A stretch of 64,000 bases of DNA from the NCBI GenBank assembly GCA_013399855.1, contig VXAY01000172.1, positions 1,205,828-1,269,827 of the forward strand, read 5' to 3'. A program made the position numbers and the translations under genes. Every line of letters starts with the position of its first letter. Position 1 is the first letter of the stretch. The DNA is from Oxyruncus cristatus (lineage: Eukaryota > Chordata > Aves > Passeriformes > Cotingidae). Shown one piece after another: positions 11,189 through 25,168 of the stretch. A model generated the notes under the pieces. It saw nothing but the letters and a program-made list of their open reading frames with translations, was not told where the DNA came from and searched no databases.

Positions 11189-14100
11189 TGGGATTTGCAG
11201 AGCAGAGGTACCACTACAGACTGCAAGCATCTGCAGCTCCTTAATGGCTGATACACCTTCTCCCCTGTAGATGGGGGACTTAGCACCACATATTTAATGG
11301 AGAACTAGTTCCTGACAGCATCTGTAATAAGAGCAAAAGAATAATTTTGCATCAGCTACCCAATGGCATTTTTTTATTGTTTTGTTCCTCTCACCACCAA
11401 ACCAATAAATAGTGAATTTTTTAAAGTGTTAAAAACAACAGAACTCAGAGACTACTGTGCCTATGAGACTACAAGGAGCCATAAGGAGCAGTGTTGTAAA
11501 AGGAATGGATTCACATTGTTGTAAAAGAGCACAATTAACCTAACTGTACAGTGTTTTATATGACAATAGAGCCACCACCTTGTGACACTGATGAAATTCC
11601 AGAAAGTTTTATCTGCTTTCGGTTGTGATCCATAAAAACTCTGTGCTATTTCTCAAGTAATAAATGAAGGCAATTGGAAAATAGTCACATAACTTAATTA
11701 TCACCCAAGCATTATTGTAAGGGCATTTTCAAATCTATGTAAACCCCCTCACACCTAACAATAGATGGAAATGAATTTCACAGGCCAGTCTGAAGCTGAG
11801 ATAGAGAAAGGAATTAAAAGTTAGAAATAAAACCCATGTATGCACCACAGCTATGGAACATTTTTCTGGTGTTCACAGAGAAATAATTTGCTGAAACATT
11901 TGGCTGTAACAGACCAAGCTCTTAAAGCCTGCTTGTAGAGAGGCATTGCTCGTTACTTTTTTTAAGTGAAACAGTGCTGCATCTGCACTAAACATGTCCA
12001 AGTATGTTTTTCCAAATAATAATTGGAAAATAATATTGGAAAATAAAGTATTGATGTTACTCTATGTGTTCCTAGGTGGAGTCAAAATTGAGTAGATGCT
12101 GCAGGTACAGGCGCCACTTCACATCAAGATGTTTGTTTTCTTGTATGCGGATGAGTCAAACTCTGTTCTTTGAAATAAACCCTACTTTATTTTTAAACAT
12201 CCTTGCTAGGCTTCAGAATTAAAAACAAAAAGGAATTGTTCTCTGTATTTGTCTCAGCTGAATCTATTTGTGCTACTTTTTTAAAATGTGTATGCTCTGC
12301 TTTAAAACTTTTCGGCACATTGAGCAACAATGGTCTGAATATAACCAGTAATAATACACTGTTTTATTTACATTTGCTCCCTGAGACAAGACTATTGTAT
12401 GGTAAAGTTAGTATTCCTTCACTCTAGGGTGTCACAGTTGCAATGTATGGCATCTCTCTAAGCATGGTGTTAATGCCATTCGACGGTTTTAATATTTTCC
12501 TTTTTTGACCCAAATAGATAGCCCAGTTTTGAGGGTCTTGTTTCCACAAGAAGAAAAAGCTGAATAAATGGGGACTTCAGGATGCAATTCTGCTTATTTA
12601 CAATTGCCATTTTTTATCCTTCTGTGTTCAGGGCAACAAAAAGCAATAACAGTTTGTTAAAATTCCTAGGCAGAAGAAGACACAGAGGCAAAAAGGAGGC
12701 TTTGAACTGCTTTCTGAGTCCTCTTAAAGCTCAGTTACTGACCACCCCACAGCTCTCCCTTCCTGTCTGGATATCTCATTACCACTGCAACTTTCACTTA
12801 CCGGCAGTGGCTTCACCTTTAACTTACTGCATCGTTGCTTTGACCAGTTACATGTGTTTCAGATGAGGTTTCAGAAGGGAAAAGGTGACCTTTAAAAAGT
12901 TGACATCATGCTCAAATGAGGAAAATAGAGGAGAATGAGCTCTGGCAGGTTAAATGTAGAACACAACAAGGCAGGCCAAAGAGTTTAAAGAACAAGTTAG
13001 AAAAGCTATAAAAGAAGTAATAATAAAACCTTTTACAAAGCCATCAAAAACCAAACTCCTGGTAGAAAGACTATGCAACAATAGATGGTCAAGGCACAAA
13101 AGAAGCATTCATAGAAGATAAGACCAGAGCACATAAATTAAATGAATTTTTATACATAATAAATGTAGAGGAGTTCAGAAAATTCCCTCACCAGAAATGT
13201 GCTTCCCCTCAGCACAGAAACACATTTTATTTTTTAATAAATGGTACCTCAATAGTTCTGCATTCAACTAAAGTTAAGAAAATATTGTGAAACAAGTTCA
13301 TCAGGACCAGAGAATATTTATCCAAGACCTAAGAAGGAACTGAAGCATGAAATAGCTTAAATAGCAAGTGCAGTGTATGATTTCTTGCTAAAAAATGCCT
13401 TTCATCCCTTTGTGTTTTATAACATTTACAATCTCGTGGCTACTTCTGCTTATCAGCAAATAACCCAAAAGATTCATGCCTGCACAGAAAAACAACATAG
13501 CCTGTTGTCACTATAAAGAGATCATTATTTTTTGATCTATAGTAGCCATAAGTAGAAATTATTGGGTTTTTGTCCTATGACCCTCAGAAAGATTTTATTT
13601 GAATTACATCTCAAAGCCCTAATTATTTACATCTCTGTGACCAAATCTCCCTGCCTGTCAGATGAGGTATCTGTAGTGCTTGCAGTTTGGCCTCAGACAC
13701 ACTTACGTTTGGTCTTTAGTGTTCCTTATTATTTGTGTAACTCTAAAAGCACATCAGGCACTCCACAGACAAACATGAAAAAGTGTCTGATGTTTCTTTA
13801 CAGCCTTCACATGCTCGAGGTAATTGGGCCATTATGTTTAAATGTCATTTCATGCTCAGGTTACACTACTACAATCAAATTCATACCCTGAATGAGAAAC
13901 ATAGGAGCACAACACTGCTCATACCTTGACAGCACCATGAGCAACTCACAGTAATTGGTGCACCTTTCCTTCAGTCCTTTCAAATGAAGCATCTGTGGGT
14001 ATATTTACGTATTCTGAGCTACACTATCACTGCAGCTGACATAACTTTCCTGGCTCCATACAGTCATTTGTGCCAGCTGAGTAACCAGCCAGAGTGACTA

Positions 14101-15984
14101 CTCAAGTTGATGTAGAAGACACTAATGTGCTCTTATCACTCTGCAAATACATTACAGTTCATGGGGGCTGTTTACCAAAATGAGTCTTTGTCTCCATCAA
14201 AAAATAAAGTGGTAATTTCGCATCTCGTTTGGTAGCTGCAACATCCAAAATAAAACCAAACCAACATTTTGTTTAGGCTGTTCATCTTTACAGGCATTGT
14301 AATATTTGGGTGCCACTAAATAAGGATAGGATTGGGGAAGCTATTTGTTTAATTATTGTATTGTTAAGTGCCTGTTACAAAGCTGAGGTGCAGCTGTGAA
14401 GAAAATGCTCTCAGCCTTCAAAAATGGTAATGTCTTTAAGGAAAGAACCAATGGTGAAGCATTTCCCTTGCAAAACTCTTTTTACTGTCACACATAAATA
14501 ATTCTTTCCTTTTCCTCCCTGAAAAAACAAATATGAATAGAATTGACCCTAGAGTACTCCTCTGTTATAGATGACATTGTGAATTGTGGCTACACAGTTG
14601 TAGTTAACCATCACAAGAATCATTACCTCAGATGGCAAAATCCCAAGGACCTAGTCGCAGTTTGGAACTGGGGAACTGCCATGGGAGGGCAGCTCGGAAG
14701 GGCTTTCCTGCAGTTATGCATGTTGTTTGCTCACTGGCTAGAGAAAATGATTCATTTTCCAGGGAGATAAACCTTTCCAAACCCCCTCTTTGGTCAATGC
14801 CCAGATCATTTTGCAGAACTGAGTATTCAGGAGGCTACTGAGTTGTGTAACACACTCAGAGGAGCTGATGTCCTTGCAGCTGCTAAACCATGCAGTGCTG
14901 CCCTGCTTTCCACATTGAAGCTCTCCAAATCAGTTCTGCTAGTTTTCATATCTCACTGTCATCACCCACGAGCCTTGTCACAATCACTAAAGAGTAGTAG
15001 TCTAGAGTTTGGAGTAAATGGAAAAAGAAATTCTAAACAGCCTCATCTCTACCTGGCTTTTTTGTACTGAGCCATGTTTATTACAGCCAGTGTTCACCAC
15101 CTACAAAGCAGTCACAAAACAAAGCAATACCCACCTTCAAAAAATGGTGCTATAAGTCAGAAACACTTCCCTGAGCAAACAGAAACCTCCTAAAACCAAG
15201 GAAGCTGTTTTTGGGGTGTTTCCTACAGACCAGGAGCAAACAAAGGGCATATCCATTAACAGATTGCTCTCCTGCCCTCTGTTAACTAACCTGCCTCTGT
15301 ATGATGGGCTCAGGGGACTCACACAGCCTCCTGTGACAGAGTGGTGATGGTCTCCAGGGGATGCCTGGATTGGACAACCCTACAAGGTGTGAACATCAGA
15401 AATCACTAGTCTGCTCTCTTTGTGCATCTGTCAGGACAATTCCTTACCTTTTTATACCATAACTCTTTAAAATAATAAAATGTGTCAGTCCTCTCAGCAG
15501 TCAAGGGACTTTCAAATGCAAACATTGTGTAAGAATACAAGTTCATGTTCCCGCATGCACTGAGGAGAAACAAATCTTGGAGCTGTGACACTGTGCAGTA
15601 AACAATTTAGGGGGATGTCAAAACCACGTTGGCTCCAGACAAGAAGGACACTGCCCGTCTCTGGGTGACTTTGTCAGACTGTGGCACTATCAACACGAAA
15701 ATGTCACCCCCTCCTTCAGCTGCTGGGTAGAGGTTGGGCTCTCTCCTCTGAAAGAGAAGGAAGAAAGGCCAACAGGAAAGCAGTCAAACTGGATTTTGAA
15801 TGGACTGAATTATGGGCTGCTTTCACAGTCGTGCATGTATAATTTCTCATTATTAGTATGCTAATAATGCTAGTATGTATATATTTTTATGCCACAAAAT
15901 ATGTATCACAAACATATGCAGTAAACATCTGAAATAATGAATTAATGCTATATAGTTTAAATCTGTGATCCAAATTTGATGTCG
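11189..15984. other. Gene-free unique sequence
   Basis: AT-rich with no recognised gene. A short near-tandem duplication of TTGGAAAATAA lies at about 12020-12048. The frames at 12582-12866, 13562-13891 and 14543-14770 are unrecognised and lie in ordinary sequence. The stretch at about 15300-15780 is somewhat richer in G and C but shows no coding or repeat signature I can name. Confidence 0.5.
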
Positions 15985-16055
15985 GTTCTGCTTTGAGGAG
16001 TAGGCTGAACAAGATGACCTCCAGGAGTACATTTCACTATAAGCTATTCCATGAA
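15985..16055 (+). mobile_element. Degenerate CR1-type 3' tail fragment
   Basis: The segment GCTGAACAAGATGACCTCCA, followed by a diverged run and then AGCTATTCCATGAAT, resembles the sense-strand 3' end of a CR1 LINE (tail form with GATGACCTCC and a terminal ATTCTATGA). It is more diverged than the copy at 11.1 kb and so is probably older. No coding portion is retained upstream. Confidence 0.55.
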
Positions 16056-16144
16056 TAGCTCCATAAGTTGCTCGCTATCTAAGGGTCCTTGCTCTACTTA
16101 CTGGTTTGTTAAGAAAAAGTTGCTAGCAGAGCCACTGACAATTA

Positions 16145-16172
16145 AAAAACAAACAAACAAACAAAAAACAAA
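16145..16172. repeat. (CAAA)n microsatellite
   Basis: Four or more CAAA units sit inside an A-rich run on the plus strand. Simple repeat. Confidence 0.75.
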
Positions 16173-16174
16173 GC

Positions 16175-18483
16175 CCTTATCCTTATTTAATAGAAGAAAG
16201 ATTGTCAGAGTAAAAGAAAATCAGTCCCAAATACTGACCCTAAGAATACATAAAAGCATCTTCAACTGTCGCTTTGAAATCTCTCTTTTTGACAGAATTC
16301 ACATTTACTGAGCATGAATTTATGCAGATTTTGTGAATAAATCCACCCACCCAAACTTTTACCAGCCTGGCTACCACATTCATAAAAAGCAGCTTGAATG
16401 ATCAGATGGTCTAAATTTAACACAGCACACGCAAGGCATACAGACCTAATTTCAGTAATATTCATTACACTTATCAGGTGATATAACAATAATTTTCCTA
16501 AACACAAATAATCCTAGAGTGGTCAGGAAATGAAATTCATTGTTTCAGGGTAATGATTCAGGGGTAAACCTTCATCTCCATTCAGTCAGATGTCTTGCTC
16601 GGTTTGAGATCCTACCCTGGAAGTCATCTTTGGAGTCAAATATCTAAAACCCACTGTGAAAAAAATGAGACTTCACATTATCCAGGGCACCCAGTACTAT
16701 AATGCACAATCATTTGAGTTTGGATGATGCTCAGCAGTTCAGGATAGGATGTGACAGCAATGGCCCTTAAGAAGCCCCATTTCCAGAAAACCCAACTCCC
16801 TTGTCAGAGGTGGCTGTCACATCTACTGGCCACGGAGTTTCCAGCTGTGCTGATAAAACTGCAGGTGAGCTAAAGTGAAACAGTCCTAAAAGGACTGCGT
16901 CACAGGGGTTCCTGAAGAGAGACAGAAATGCAGGAGCAGTAGGGGCAGATGCTGTCTCAGCATAGCTAAATGACTTGGCTCTACCAGAAGGGAAAGCGGA
17001 GGAATCTCTATTTTGAGTCCACTTCAGTGCCGCAGGGACTTCAGTATGACTTTGAGTCTCTGCTTCAGGCAATGTCAGTTTTTGCAGAAGTGCTGTGCTC
17101 AGCAAATTCAGGCATTTCTAGAGTTCAACAGCAAATGTTAGAGAATGCCAAAGTCATCTGAAGGGTAGGGTTTTCACTAGGAGCACAGATACTTTTGAAA
17201 ATCTGGGACCTTCAGGCCTCGTTTCTTTTTAAGAAGAGGATTTAGATGAGATTCTAATACTTTGGGCCCAAAGTAGCCCAGCTTGTACAGTGATTATGTC
17301 TCTAGCATCCCACCCTGATTTGTGATGCCACATGTATGCACTGTCAGAAAAGAAGCAAAATTCTGCATATCAGAAAAAGGAGATGCTGCAAACTCAATGG
17401 CAGACATTTATCTTGGAAGCTCAAATAGAAAGCAAGTGCACAACCAGAGGAAATTGCTTCACAAGTCCAGATCATGCATAACCTTATTACTTCACTATGG
17501 TGATGGTATCACAGTTGTACTTTTTGCTAAAGAGCAACTGAGAAGAATTATAATTTAAGCAGGAGACTATAAGATTTATGTTGTACACACATGCAGGCAG
17601 AAGCTTCTTAAAAACACGGCCTTATTCCTGCTGCAGTTACAAGCACACCAGCTTGCACTTAGAATCTCCCCTCAGATGTGAGTGCTTGCAACAAGGGCAG
17701 GAGCAAATCTGCAACAGCAGAAGAATCTGCCACACAGAATCTGGCAGGCACAGGGTTATGTATGATGATGGGTGATACCTCACAAGGACTCAAGTTCACA
17801 GGTGTCGTCTGGCTTAAGGAGAAATAACTGAAGTTCATGAATCATTTCACAATCACTTAAAGCTTTACTTCCGTTAGACTGTAAGAAGTACATCTTTTGC
17901 ACATTAGAAAGAGGAGCAATCTGTAAAATATCCTATTTGTATCCTTGTATTCCTGGGGCTGAGATTATTTGTTTTACATCACAATAGACAGTCCCCTAAT
18001 TGTTACCAGCCTGATGAACAGAGTGGAGAACACAAGAAAGCATTGATTTCTCATTTGCCCCTGTACAAACAAAATGCTTCTTCTGGGGAACAGAATTAAA
18101 AGATTTACAAGGAAGAATGCTGTAGATCAGATATTTGGTTATTGACATTAACTATATTAAAGTAAGTGAATATTAACATGCAGCACAGTACAAAGGAACA
18201 TACAACAGAAATGAGCATTAGCCTTGGAACTAGCAATTCTAATGTTAAATTTTGAAACATTGTGGAAATCTTTCATAGTAAAAGGAAGACATTAACCTGA
18301 TATTTTAACAATATTCAAATGTGTAACTACTTTCCAAGACTATAGCAATTAACAGTGGAAATAAATTCAGAAACAGAATAGTTACCTCTGTTTTAAAAAT
18401 ACTCATTTATTTAGGGAAATAAAACTAAATACAATAAGATAGATACTTTGACAGTTGTTATGTTACCATAAAAGTTGTAAAGT
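16175..18483. other. Gene-free unique sequence
   Basis: No gene recognised. A 112-codon minus-strand frame (16767-17105) lies in a slightly GC-richer segment and overlaps a plus-strand frame. Its Ser/Ala/Pro-rich translation matches nothing I know, so I treat it as a chance frame. Confidence 0.45.
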
Positions 18484-18610
18484 GCCCTGAGATTAGCTCA
18501 CTTGGTTAGATCATGATGCTAATCACACATTATGTTTGTGGGTTTGATTCCCCTATGGGCCATTCACTTAAGAGCTGGATTTGATGATCTTCCCGAGTGA
18601 TTCTGTAAAT
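18484..18610 (+). mobile_element. tRNA-Ile-derived SINE with CR1-like tail (TguSINE1-like)
   Basis: The head reads as a decayed tRNA-Ile(AAT). A near-consensus A box, TAGCTCACTTGG, lies at 18492-18503. An anticodon-loop region GCTAATC contains AAT. A B box, GGTTTGATTCC, lies at 18541-18551 and differs from GGTTCGATTCC by one C-to-T change, as CpG decay would produce. The acceptor end TATGGGCCA follows. The body then passes into AGAGCTGGATTTGATGATCT and GTGATTCTGTAAA, which match the 3' end of CR1 LINEs. This head-plus-tail design is that of passerine TguSINE1, a family mobilised by CR1 reverse transcriptase. The middle of the usual tail (the GGGTCCCTTCCAACTC block) is missing, so this copy carries an internal tail deletion. 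It is a fossil insertion and not a working tRNA gene. Confidence 0.85.
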
Positions 18611-21600
18611 GGATTAAGTATCTGGTCACCCAACACAGACTCATCAGACTTTGATCTAGTGAACAAAGTTAGTGTTTTAAATAGATAATTAAAAAAATAG
18701 AGAAAAAACCAAAATGGGGTACACTATACAAGCATACCATGAATAGCAAATTGATTCCATCTTTTGATAGAAGAACTAGTGAAGACTATAGGAGTTAAAG
18801 TAATATTCTCAAGACTGAAAAAAAATCAGGAGACTGAATGAAGACTGGCAAAAATTCAGAAGACTTTAAGGGAATGATACATTCAGGTTCATAGAACAGT
18901 GCTCAGGCACCAGACTCTTCTGTCTTGAAGGTCCCAAATACCCACAAGACATTGTTATGCAGCAGAACAAGATGTCTATGAGAACTACTGTACCATGTAA
19001 TCAAAAGGCAATTATCCTCAGATAGTTCTTCTAAATGACAGCTGCATCATAGGATCTAGAAATAGTAAATTATATGATAATTAATCACTGGATTGCCTAA
19101 TGATTTCCATTATAAGTTATTCCAAGGAAGTGACTATTTAAAACATTTATCTATCTATTATATGTTTGTTTATGACTTTAATAGGTAGTGACAGAGGTAA
19201 TTTTTGGTTATTTGTAAAGATCAAATGGTGTTGAAGAGTAATTGCTTATGGGGATGCTGATCAGCTATCTGTAGGCCTGGTAATAAACTACATTTCTTTA
19301 TTCAAAACTCTATTCAAATGTTTAAATTAAATTTTTTTTAACATCTTCAGCAGGACAGTGCCCTGAAATATGTGATTTTTCTTTGAAGTTATTGACTTAG
19401 GAACTTGTTAAGGTTGAGACGGCTGCACGTTTAGATTTAGTCACTTAAACAGAGGTTAAATGTAGCTGAAAGAGTTCTTCAAAAATCAGTGAGAGGTTTT
19501 CAAACAAATGGTCGAGTTTAACACTGGTGTGAACACATATATTTTTACTGATTGTCATCTGAAGTGGTCCAAAATTTGGCAGGACCAAAGGGCTTTTTGT
19601 TAAAGACACCTTGGGGTATTTTTAATTTTTAAATTCCAAAGTAATTCAATTCTAATTTTAAGTATTTTCTTTTGTCCCTTTCAATAGAGACCCATTCAGA
19701 AACCCATGAGACTGAATCATCTTCATAACTGAAAGCAGAGGCCAAAAATTGAATCAGTGAAGTGTATTATTCTGATAATAATATAAATGTAAATAAGACA
19801 CCAATCTGTCAATGCATCCAAAGACACTTTTAAAGAAAGTGGTGTGGAATTTCAGACCTCAAGAGCAAGCCGAAGTTTGCTCCAGCCAAGCTCTGTGACC
19901 TTCCCTCCAGCCCACTTCCATCAGGGAATAAACACAGTCTGCCAGTGCAAATATTAGGAAAACAGTATTTTCCCCTTATCATAGTCTGCATCATAGAGAC
20001 ATAAGTGCATAGACAATTTGAGCAGAACACATTCTGCAATGACCAACACACAACCCTAGGAGGAAAACTCTCTCTATTTTTCAATTATTATGCCCAAAAT
20101 CACCATTATTTTTCACACTGTAGCAGAGAAATGAACCACGTTCCTGAAAGTAAATTCCAGAGTACTCTCTGCTACACCTTATTCTCAGTCAAAATGGCTG
20201 CATAAAGTGCAAGTGTCCAGTAGGAAGTGTAATCCAGTAGTAATTTTAGGGCATATTTAAGGCTTTCACTATTTTTAAACTGTAGCATTTAAAAAGAAAA
20301 CAGTGACATTGCACTGTATTAAAAGCAGAGTGCTACTCCTGAAGTGTATCCTCAGGAGCTGGGATCAGCTATGCTTCAGGGTCAAAGTATCTTTACAGAG
20401 TGCTGAAAGACCATCCTAGGAAATCCTCTAAAAATAATTTGTATAATTAATGTCTCTCATTTGTGAGACAGAGAACATTTATCTCAGAGTAATAGAATGT
20501 ATCAATATAATATTTAGTACTCTAATTTTTAAAACCTGTTTCAGTATTATTTCTGTTTGCTCTAGGATACTTCCTAATGCATGTTTAGAGAGTTAATTTA
20601 TGGCTGCAAAGTAGGCCTGAGGTATTTGTATTGGAGAGCAACATCTGTAATGTCATACTATTGCCAATACTTGTAATAAAATTGTTAAAACTTCTCACAG
20701 AAGCAGCAATGTATATGCCCCCTCTTTCAAGATGGATATTTTTTAACCAGAAGGTTCTCTTTGATTAAGGCAAGAATACGTTCATCCCCTGTGAGGCAGA
20801 CTCAGTCTGTGATCAGGCAGAGCATGCCAGCGTGCTAGCACAGAAAGAACAAACCCACATCACCATTCTTTGTAAAATAATTTATGAAAAAGTGTAATAT
20901 CGCCAGGAAGAAAGCCAAAGTAAGTAAACATCTCCTCACACTGAGTATATGGAAAGAACAAGGGGGTCTTCACAGTTCATGAAACAGCTGGAAAAAGGCA
21001 ATAAAACCTTCCAAAAACTTTCAGTTTGGCAAACCAAAGCCTAGAGCTCCCAAGTCACAGCCTGTTAGTTTTTTGTTTTTTTGTTTTTTTTTTCTTAAAT
21101 TAGCTTGAATCTCTCTTTTCTTCAGTAATTTCCACAACGTTATTTATAATTCTGTTTGTGTCTCTACACCTCAGGCTGCATTATTTAAAACAGTACATTA
21201 TGAATTGTGAACAGCAATGCTTAACTTTTCACTGACTTTGTACTTGCAATCTACTTTGGATGCAGCAAAAATGGCCATTTCCAGACAACAAAATACAGTC
21301 TGAGAGTAACAAAAACTCTTTCTAGCCCTCATCCAGTGGGCAATTGCTGTTCAAGAACAACCCCTGGAGCCCTTTATTGCCAGTGCCTGGTTTTGTGCTG
21401 GTACTGTATTGATGCACTGGGTTGTTCACTTTTTGCTGATGTCCAGTGGCTGATTTCGATGAGGTCTGGTCAGCAGGTGGTAGTACATCATTTCCAAACA
21501 ACGGACACACTGCTTACTCCCAAAACAATTGCATTCCCACCCTACTAGGGACATTACTCCTATTTGTAAGTTTATTCAAGGTAGAAGTAAAACAGGTGAG

Positions 21601-24600
21601 AGGCTGATGGTGAAGATGATGTCTCTCACTTGCTGTATTTGTGTTTTTTTTTTTTCTGAGTCTTTCTCTAAAAAAGCGAGGCAACTGAAGGGAAAACAGG
21701 AATTTTGCTCGCATCTATGTGGAACATAGTGCCACTTTCACAGTAAGATTTTGAATGCTTATTTTAGAGAATTTTTACGATGACCTAAAGATGGTTGTGA
21801 GAGACAAAGCAGCAGAGTAGGGATGCTCTTATAAATTTTGCTGTATTTTTTCTTGTTATAAACTACCTGAGAAGAAAGTCTGTTGGTCAAAGCTTGGGCT
21901 TCTGTAAGAGACAAGCAATAGAGGGAACTGACAGAAATCCCAGCCTATCATCAAAAAAAAACTATCATCCTCAGGCTACAACAGAAATGTTGTTGCTCTT
22001 TGTCATTAAGGACCAAGCAATCAATGACAAAACTCTTTCACATTCCCTGGGCTGTTTTGACCTTCCCCTATCTCTCCACCAACTGCCTTTCTGTATCCTA
22101 CTGTAATAATTTCTCTCATACTTTGCAATACTGTTTGGTAAAAATACCTCCCTGCACCCTTCCACCTTCCCAGGAGGTAGTTACTGTGCTGTTTATACAC
22201 TCAACCACTATGTTGTCCCATAACATAGGAGCATGTGTTCATCAAACCTTAACATTAACAACAGGAAATAGTTAAAATATATATTTTCCTGCCAGCACTG
22301 GGTGAGTTCAATACTTTACTGTGCCACAGTATCACAAGAAGCCACCTCCATTCACTTACCTTACTCTACTGGTGAAGGTACATTGTTCATACCATATTGT
22401 GCAAACACTCTGTATTTACAGAACATCAAGATTTATTATTCTGTGCATATGTCTTAGAGCACAAACTACAACAATGGTGGGAAATATGCACGTAACTTAG
22501 ACACTTGAAATATTCTTTTGATATATCAAGCACTGAAGCCAAAAATTATGAGTTACCGCATGGCAGAACAGCAGCAGAACTGCAGTCAGTGACAACTCTC
22601 CCCCACCCACACCATTTATGCCATCTCACCCCTCCCGGCTCCTCTAGTAACAGGAGCTTCCTTTATGCTCATGAATCTTTATTAAAATTTTTATTCTGAA
22701 TATACTCCCCAGCTGTATACACCTACAGCTGTGGAAGCATGATGGAAACAGCAGCCTTTGGGATAATTACACTCCACACAAAATTATGGTTTGTGTCTTA
22801 AACAAGCATCTCTTCACAAGACCTGTCAAACAATTACAGGTTACTTGCTTATAGATGAAGTCTTCAGCCTTCAGAAACTCTTACACAAAACCAATATTGA
22901 GCATTTTGTTCCATCAGATGCCTAAATTTATTCTTAGCAGTTTTGACTTTTATCTGTTCATTGAATCAAGAAAATATGTAGAACAGATAATTACTTTCTA
23001 GGAAGCAACAATATCCGAAATAATTGGAACAGCAATGGTAAAAGAAAGTAAAAATCATTGCTGAATAAAGCTAAGCTAGTTTGAATGGTAAAAGTAATCA
23101 ACTGTTAATGCAGCTTAGTTTTAATTCTCTACTTTTTAATTTAATCCTTTTCTTATCAATTGCAAACTGACGTAAGCGCTCAGAATGCAGAGCTGTAACT
23201 GTCAGCATCATTCAGACACAAAAACAGACCTCCAGAGTTCATGTGAGGTTTTGTGGGTTTTGGGTTGTTTTGTTTTTCTTTTTCTACTTTGTAGTAACTT
23301 GCCATTCAGCTTACATGAAAGAGTATAGAAGCTTAATGTTTCCCATTAGCAATGGGTACCTGACCTTCAAATAATGTGAAACTTTCTTTGTTAAAATTGA
23401 GTTCTACAGTCCAACTTTTCTGTATGTTCCATTCTGTGGCAAGAAAACTGTGAAAATAGGTGTGTGACTTCTGTATACCTTTTACCTGCCTTAGACAAAA
23501 GCAAGTGCCACCAGGGTGACAGGCTTCCAGACTTTTCTGATGGCCACATGCTGCCCAGAGAGGCTTGCCAGAAAGGTCTCAGAGGACCAGAGGATGTCCT
23601 CCACCCCCATCCTAAAGGAAAGGCCAGTTTTAGGATGCCAGCAGGACACTAGCACTTCCTTAGTGTTGTCATACCTGGTCGACACTCTGGGCCACTTTCA
23701 CAGCCATCTACGGCTTTGAATTTCTGTCAGTAACAGGCAAATGATCAATTGCAGTTTCATTATACCTATTCTGGACCTGGGCATCTCATTCTGCTTGTGT
23801 CATGATATGCAAAGTGTATCTTGAAATAAATAAAGGCTCCTAAACATTTTGCATACCTCAGATAATGTCAACTAAAATCTCAGCACAATTTGTTTTACAT
23901 TAGATTAAAGTGTTCCTCTCCCTTCAGTTTAAATACATTGATTTTGCATAAACCACCAGGGTATAAAATTACATGCTCAGGCAAATGATTGTAATATTGA
24001 GCTTGGAAAAAAAAATGAATTATTTGAACAGCAACAAATCTAAGTTTATGCTACAGTTACATGAGCTTGCTGCATGCTTCATTGTCTGTACAATCAAAAT
24101 GATAAATTGGTAACACACTTTAGAGATCTATTTGAATAAGGAACCCCATAGTGTTATAAATTTATCTTCATGGTCAGTGAATAATTTTATACTTACTGTC
24201 ATACTAAAATGAAATCCTGTATAATATGTTAACTCTCAAGCGCAGGGGTGTTGCTGTTCCTCATATTCCATGCTGACCAATTAACAGGATTGATTGCAGC
24301 TATAAATTAATTTAACTGAAACTATAAACTGATTTTATGGTTCAGATGACAGATCTTTTTTTTCCTTACTGAGTTCTCTGTACAACACAGTTGTCAATCG
24401 CAATATGTCTTTCCAGGCCATTGTACAGTCCTTATTTTCTTTTTTATGTACTTCTATCTGTTATTGACTGTATTTCCAGGCCTCTCAGTCATCTTTTAGC
24501 TCTATTAGAAGCTATGATGTTGTTTATGTGGTATGGTTTTCTCCCAAAGTACATAAAATACAAGAAAGACTCCCCCACAGGACTTCAATTGACCTTGAAT

Positions 24601-25134
24601 TTAATGAGTAGTAGCAAGGAGGGATTATTCTGATGAGAAAGCTTTACTGAAATGGTTTAAATAGGCTTCTTTGGCCTAGAAGGTTGTAATGTGACAGTGA
24701 ATTTGCAGTGTATCAAGAGTGTTTTAGCTGTTGTTTGTGTCTCCTCTGTCTTGGTGGATGGATATATGGAGTTTGACAGTGTTTAAAAAATTGTTTAAAC
24801 CTTTTTTCAACAGAGTAACTCTACTTAACACAGGAGAAGCTAAACCCAGAAAATCTATATCAGATTATTGATGATAACACTCTACCATTTAAAACTCTAG
24901 TGAAGCCTGTAGGATTGGGACGTTGCTGAATACGCTGCATTGCTGCTTTATAACAGTAGTGTCAGCTTCATTCCGGGCTTAGACAAGCAGCAGAAGCCTT
25001 TTTTTGAACTGAACAGTGAATAATCTTCCTTGTGAATGGGTTTGCTTGCTTCTGTTATTCAGTTTTCTTTTCACAGAATTATTTCCACTAAGTCAAAGAG
25101 TTTCTGTCGAAGAACACTGACAGACCAAATAATT

Positions 25135-25137
<3 letters not shown>
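18611..25137. other. Gene-free unique sequence
   Basis: Long AT-rich stretch with no recognised gene. It holds a T-rich tract at 21069-21094. A GC-richer segment at about 23490-23720 has three overlapping short frames (up to 67 codons), none recognised. No retroelement signature is seen. Confidence 0.5.
21069..21094. repeat. T-rich low-complexity tract
   Basis: Runs of T separated by single G bases and followed by C. This is low-complexity sequence. Confidence 0.7.

Positions 25138-25168
<31 letters not shown>
25138..25168. repeat. Poly-T tract of 31 nt
   Basis: An uninterrupted run of 31 T on the plus strand (poly-A on the minus strand). It is the longest homopolymer in the window. It could be a mononucleotide microsatellite or the A-tail of a minus-strand retroposed sequence whose body would lie to the right (25169 onward). 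That flank has no frame or repeat that I recognise, so a retrocopy is unproven. Confidence 0.9.

Noticed and set aside
15848..15869. 9-bp AT-rich hairpin CATTATTAG/CTAATAATG
   Set aside because: Low-complexity AT sequence, and palindromes of this size are expected by chance.
18484..18558. Functional tRNA-Ile gene
   Set aside because: Stems are mismatched, the B box is mutated and it continues into a CR1-like tail, so it is a SINE head.
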